Shown here one piece after another: positions 13,603 through 13,603 of a stretch of DNA of 13,603 bases (positions are counted from its first letter, which is position 1; every line of letters starts with the position of its first letter). The position numbers and the translations under genes are program-made. The DNA is taken from assembly GCA_038227745.1 (NCBI GenBank), contig JBBRPS010000203.1, forward strand, positions 1 to 13,603. The letters run 5' to 3'. The notes below the pieces were generated by a model that did no database searches, was not told where the DNA came from, and saw only the letters and a list, made by a program, of their open reading frames with translations. This DNA is from DASPXY01 sp038227745 (lineage in GTDB: Bacteria; Planctomycetota; Planctomycetia; Gemmatales; Gemmataceae).

Positions 13603-13603
13603 G

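Overview
This is a GC-rich bacterial chromosome segment with an AT-richer foreign insert. I suggest the Planctomycetota, possibly Gemmata-like. This rests on the very high GC with C/G-ending codons, a small acidic/basic protein (10077-10499) of a kind I associate with planctomycetes, and abundant palindromic intergenic repeats. It is an inference without any marker gene. Nearly all genes lie on the minus strand.

Right side (10568-13603), housekeeping: dnaJ (5' end outside the window), grpE, an FmdB-type zinc-ribbon gene and yacG run right to left. They end at a clear intrinsic terminator (11215-11250) and are followed by a YacP-like NYN nuclease gene. A 24-bp perfect inverted repeat sits between grpE and fmdB. 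Together these genes form a protein-folding/stress block followed by small zinc proteins.

Middle (3814-10499): the small acidic/basic gene is on the plus strand. It is divergent from a GT39-like membrane glycosyltransferase gene. Next comes a full-length lhr helicase gene (about 4.45 kb), separated from the glycosyltransferase gene by about 200 bp holding three copies of a palindromic repeat.

Left side (1-3813), an accessory island: it begins with a 5'-truncated second copy of part of lhr (1-218, roughly 93% identical to 4229-4446). The island is bounded by two related GGGGAC...GTCCCC hairpins (225-281 and 3291-3330). Inside is a minus-strand three-gene cassette: a 99-aa protein of unknown function, a DUF262 protein, and a HEPN ribonuclease of the MAE_28990/MAE_18760 type. 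The last two overlap by 4 nt (ATGA). The first two genes are each broken by a one-base homopolymer indel, while the HEPN gene is intact. A phage GP88-like gene with a missing C-terminus diverges from the cassette, and an IS630-type transposase relic lies just behind lhr.

The most interesting object is the small protein-DUF262-HEPN cassette, a candidate toxin/defence module. It appears to have a single promoter carrying a palindromic operator-like site, and it is carried on an island between two lhr copies. Whether its two frameshifts are real decay, switchable mutations or sequencing errors decides what it is.
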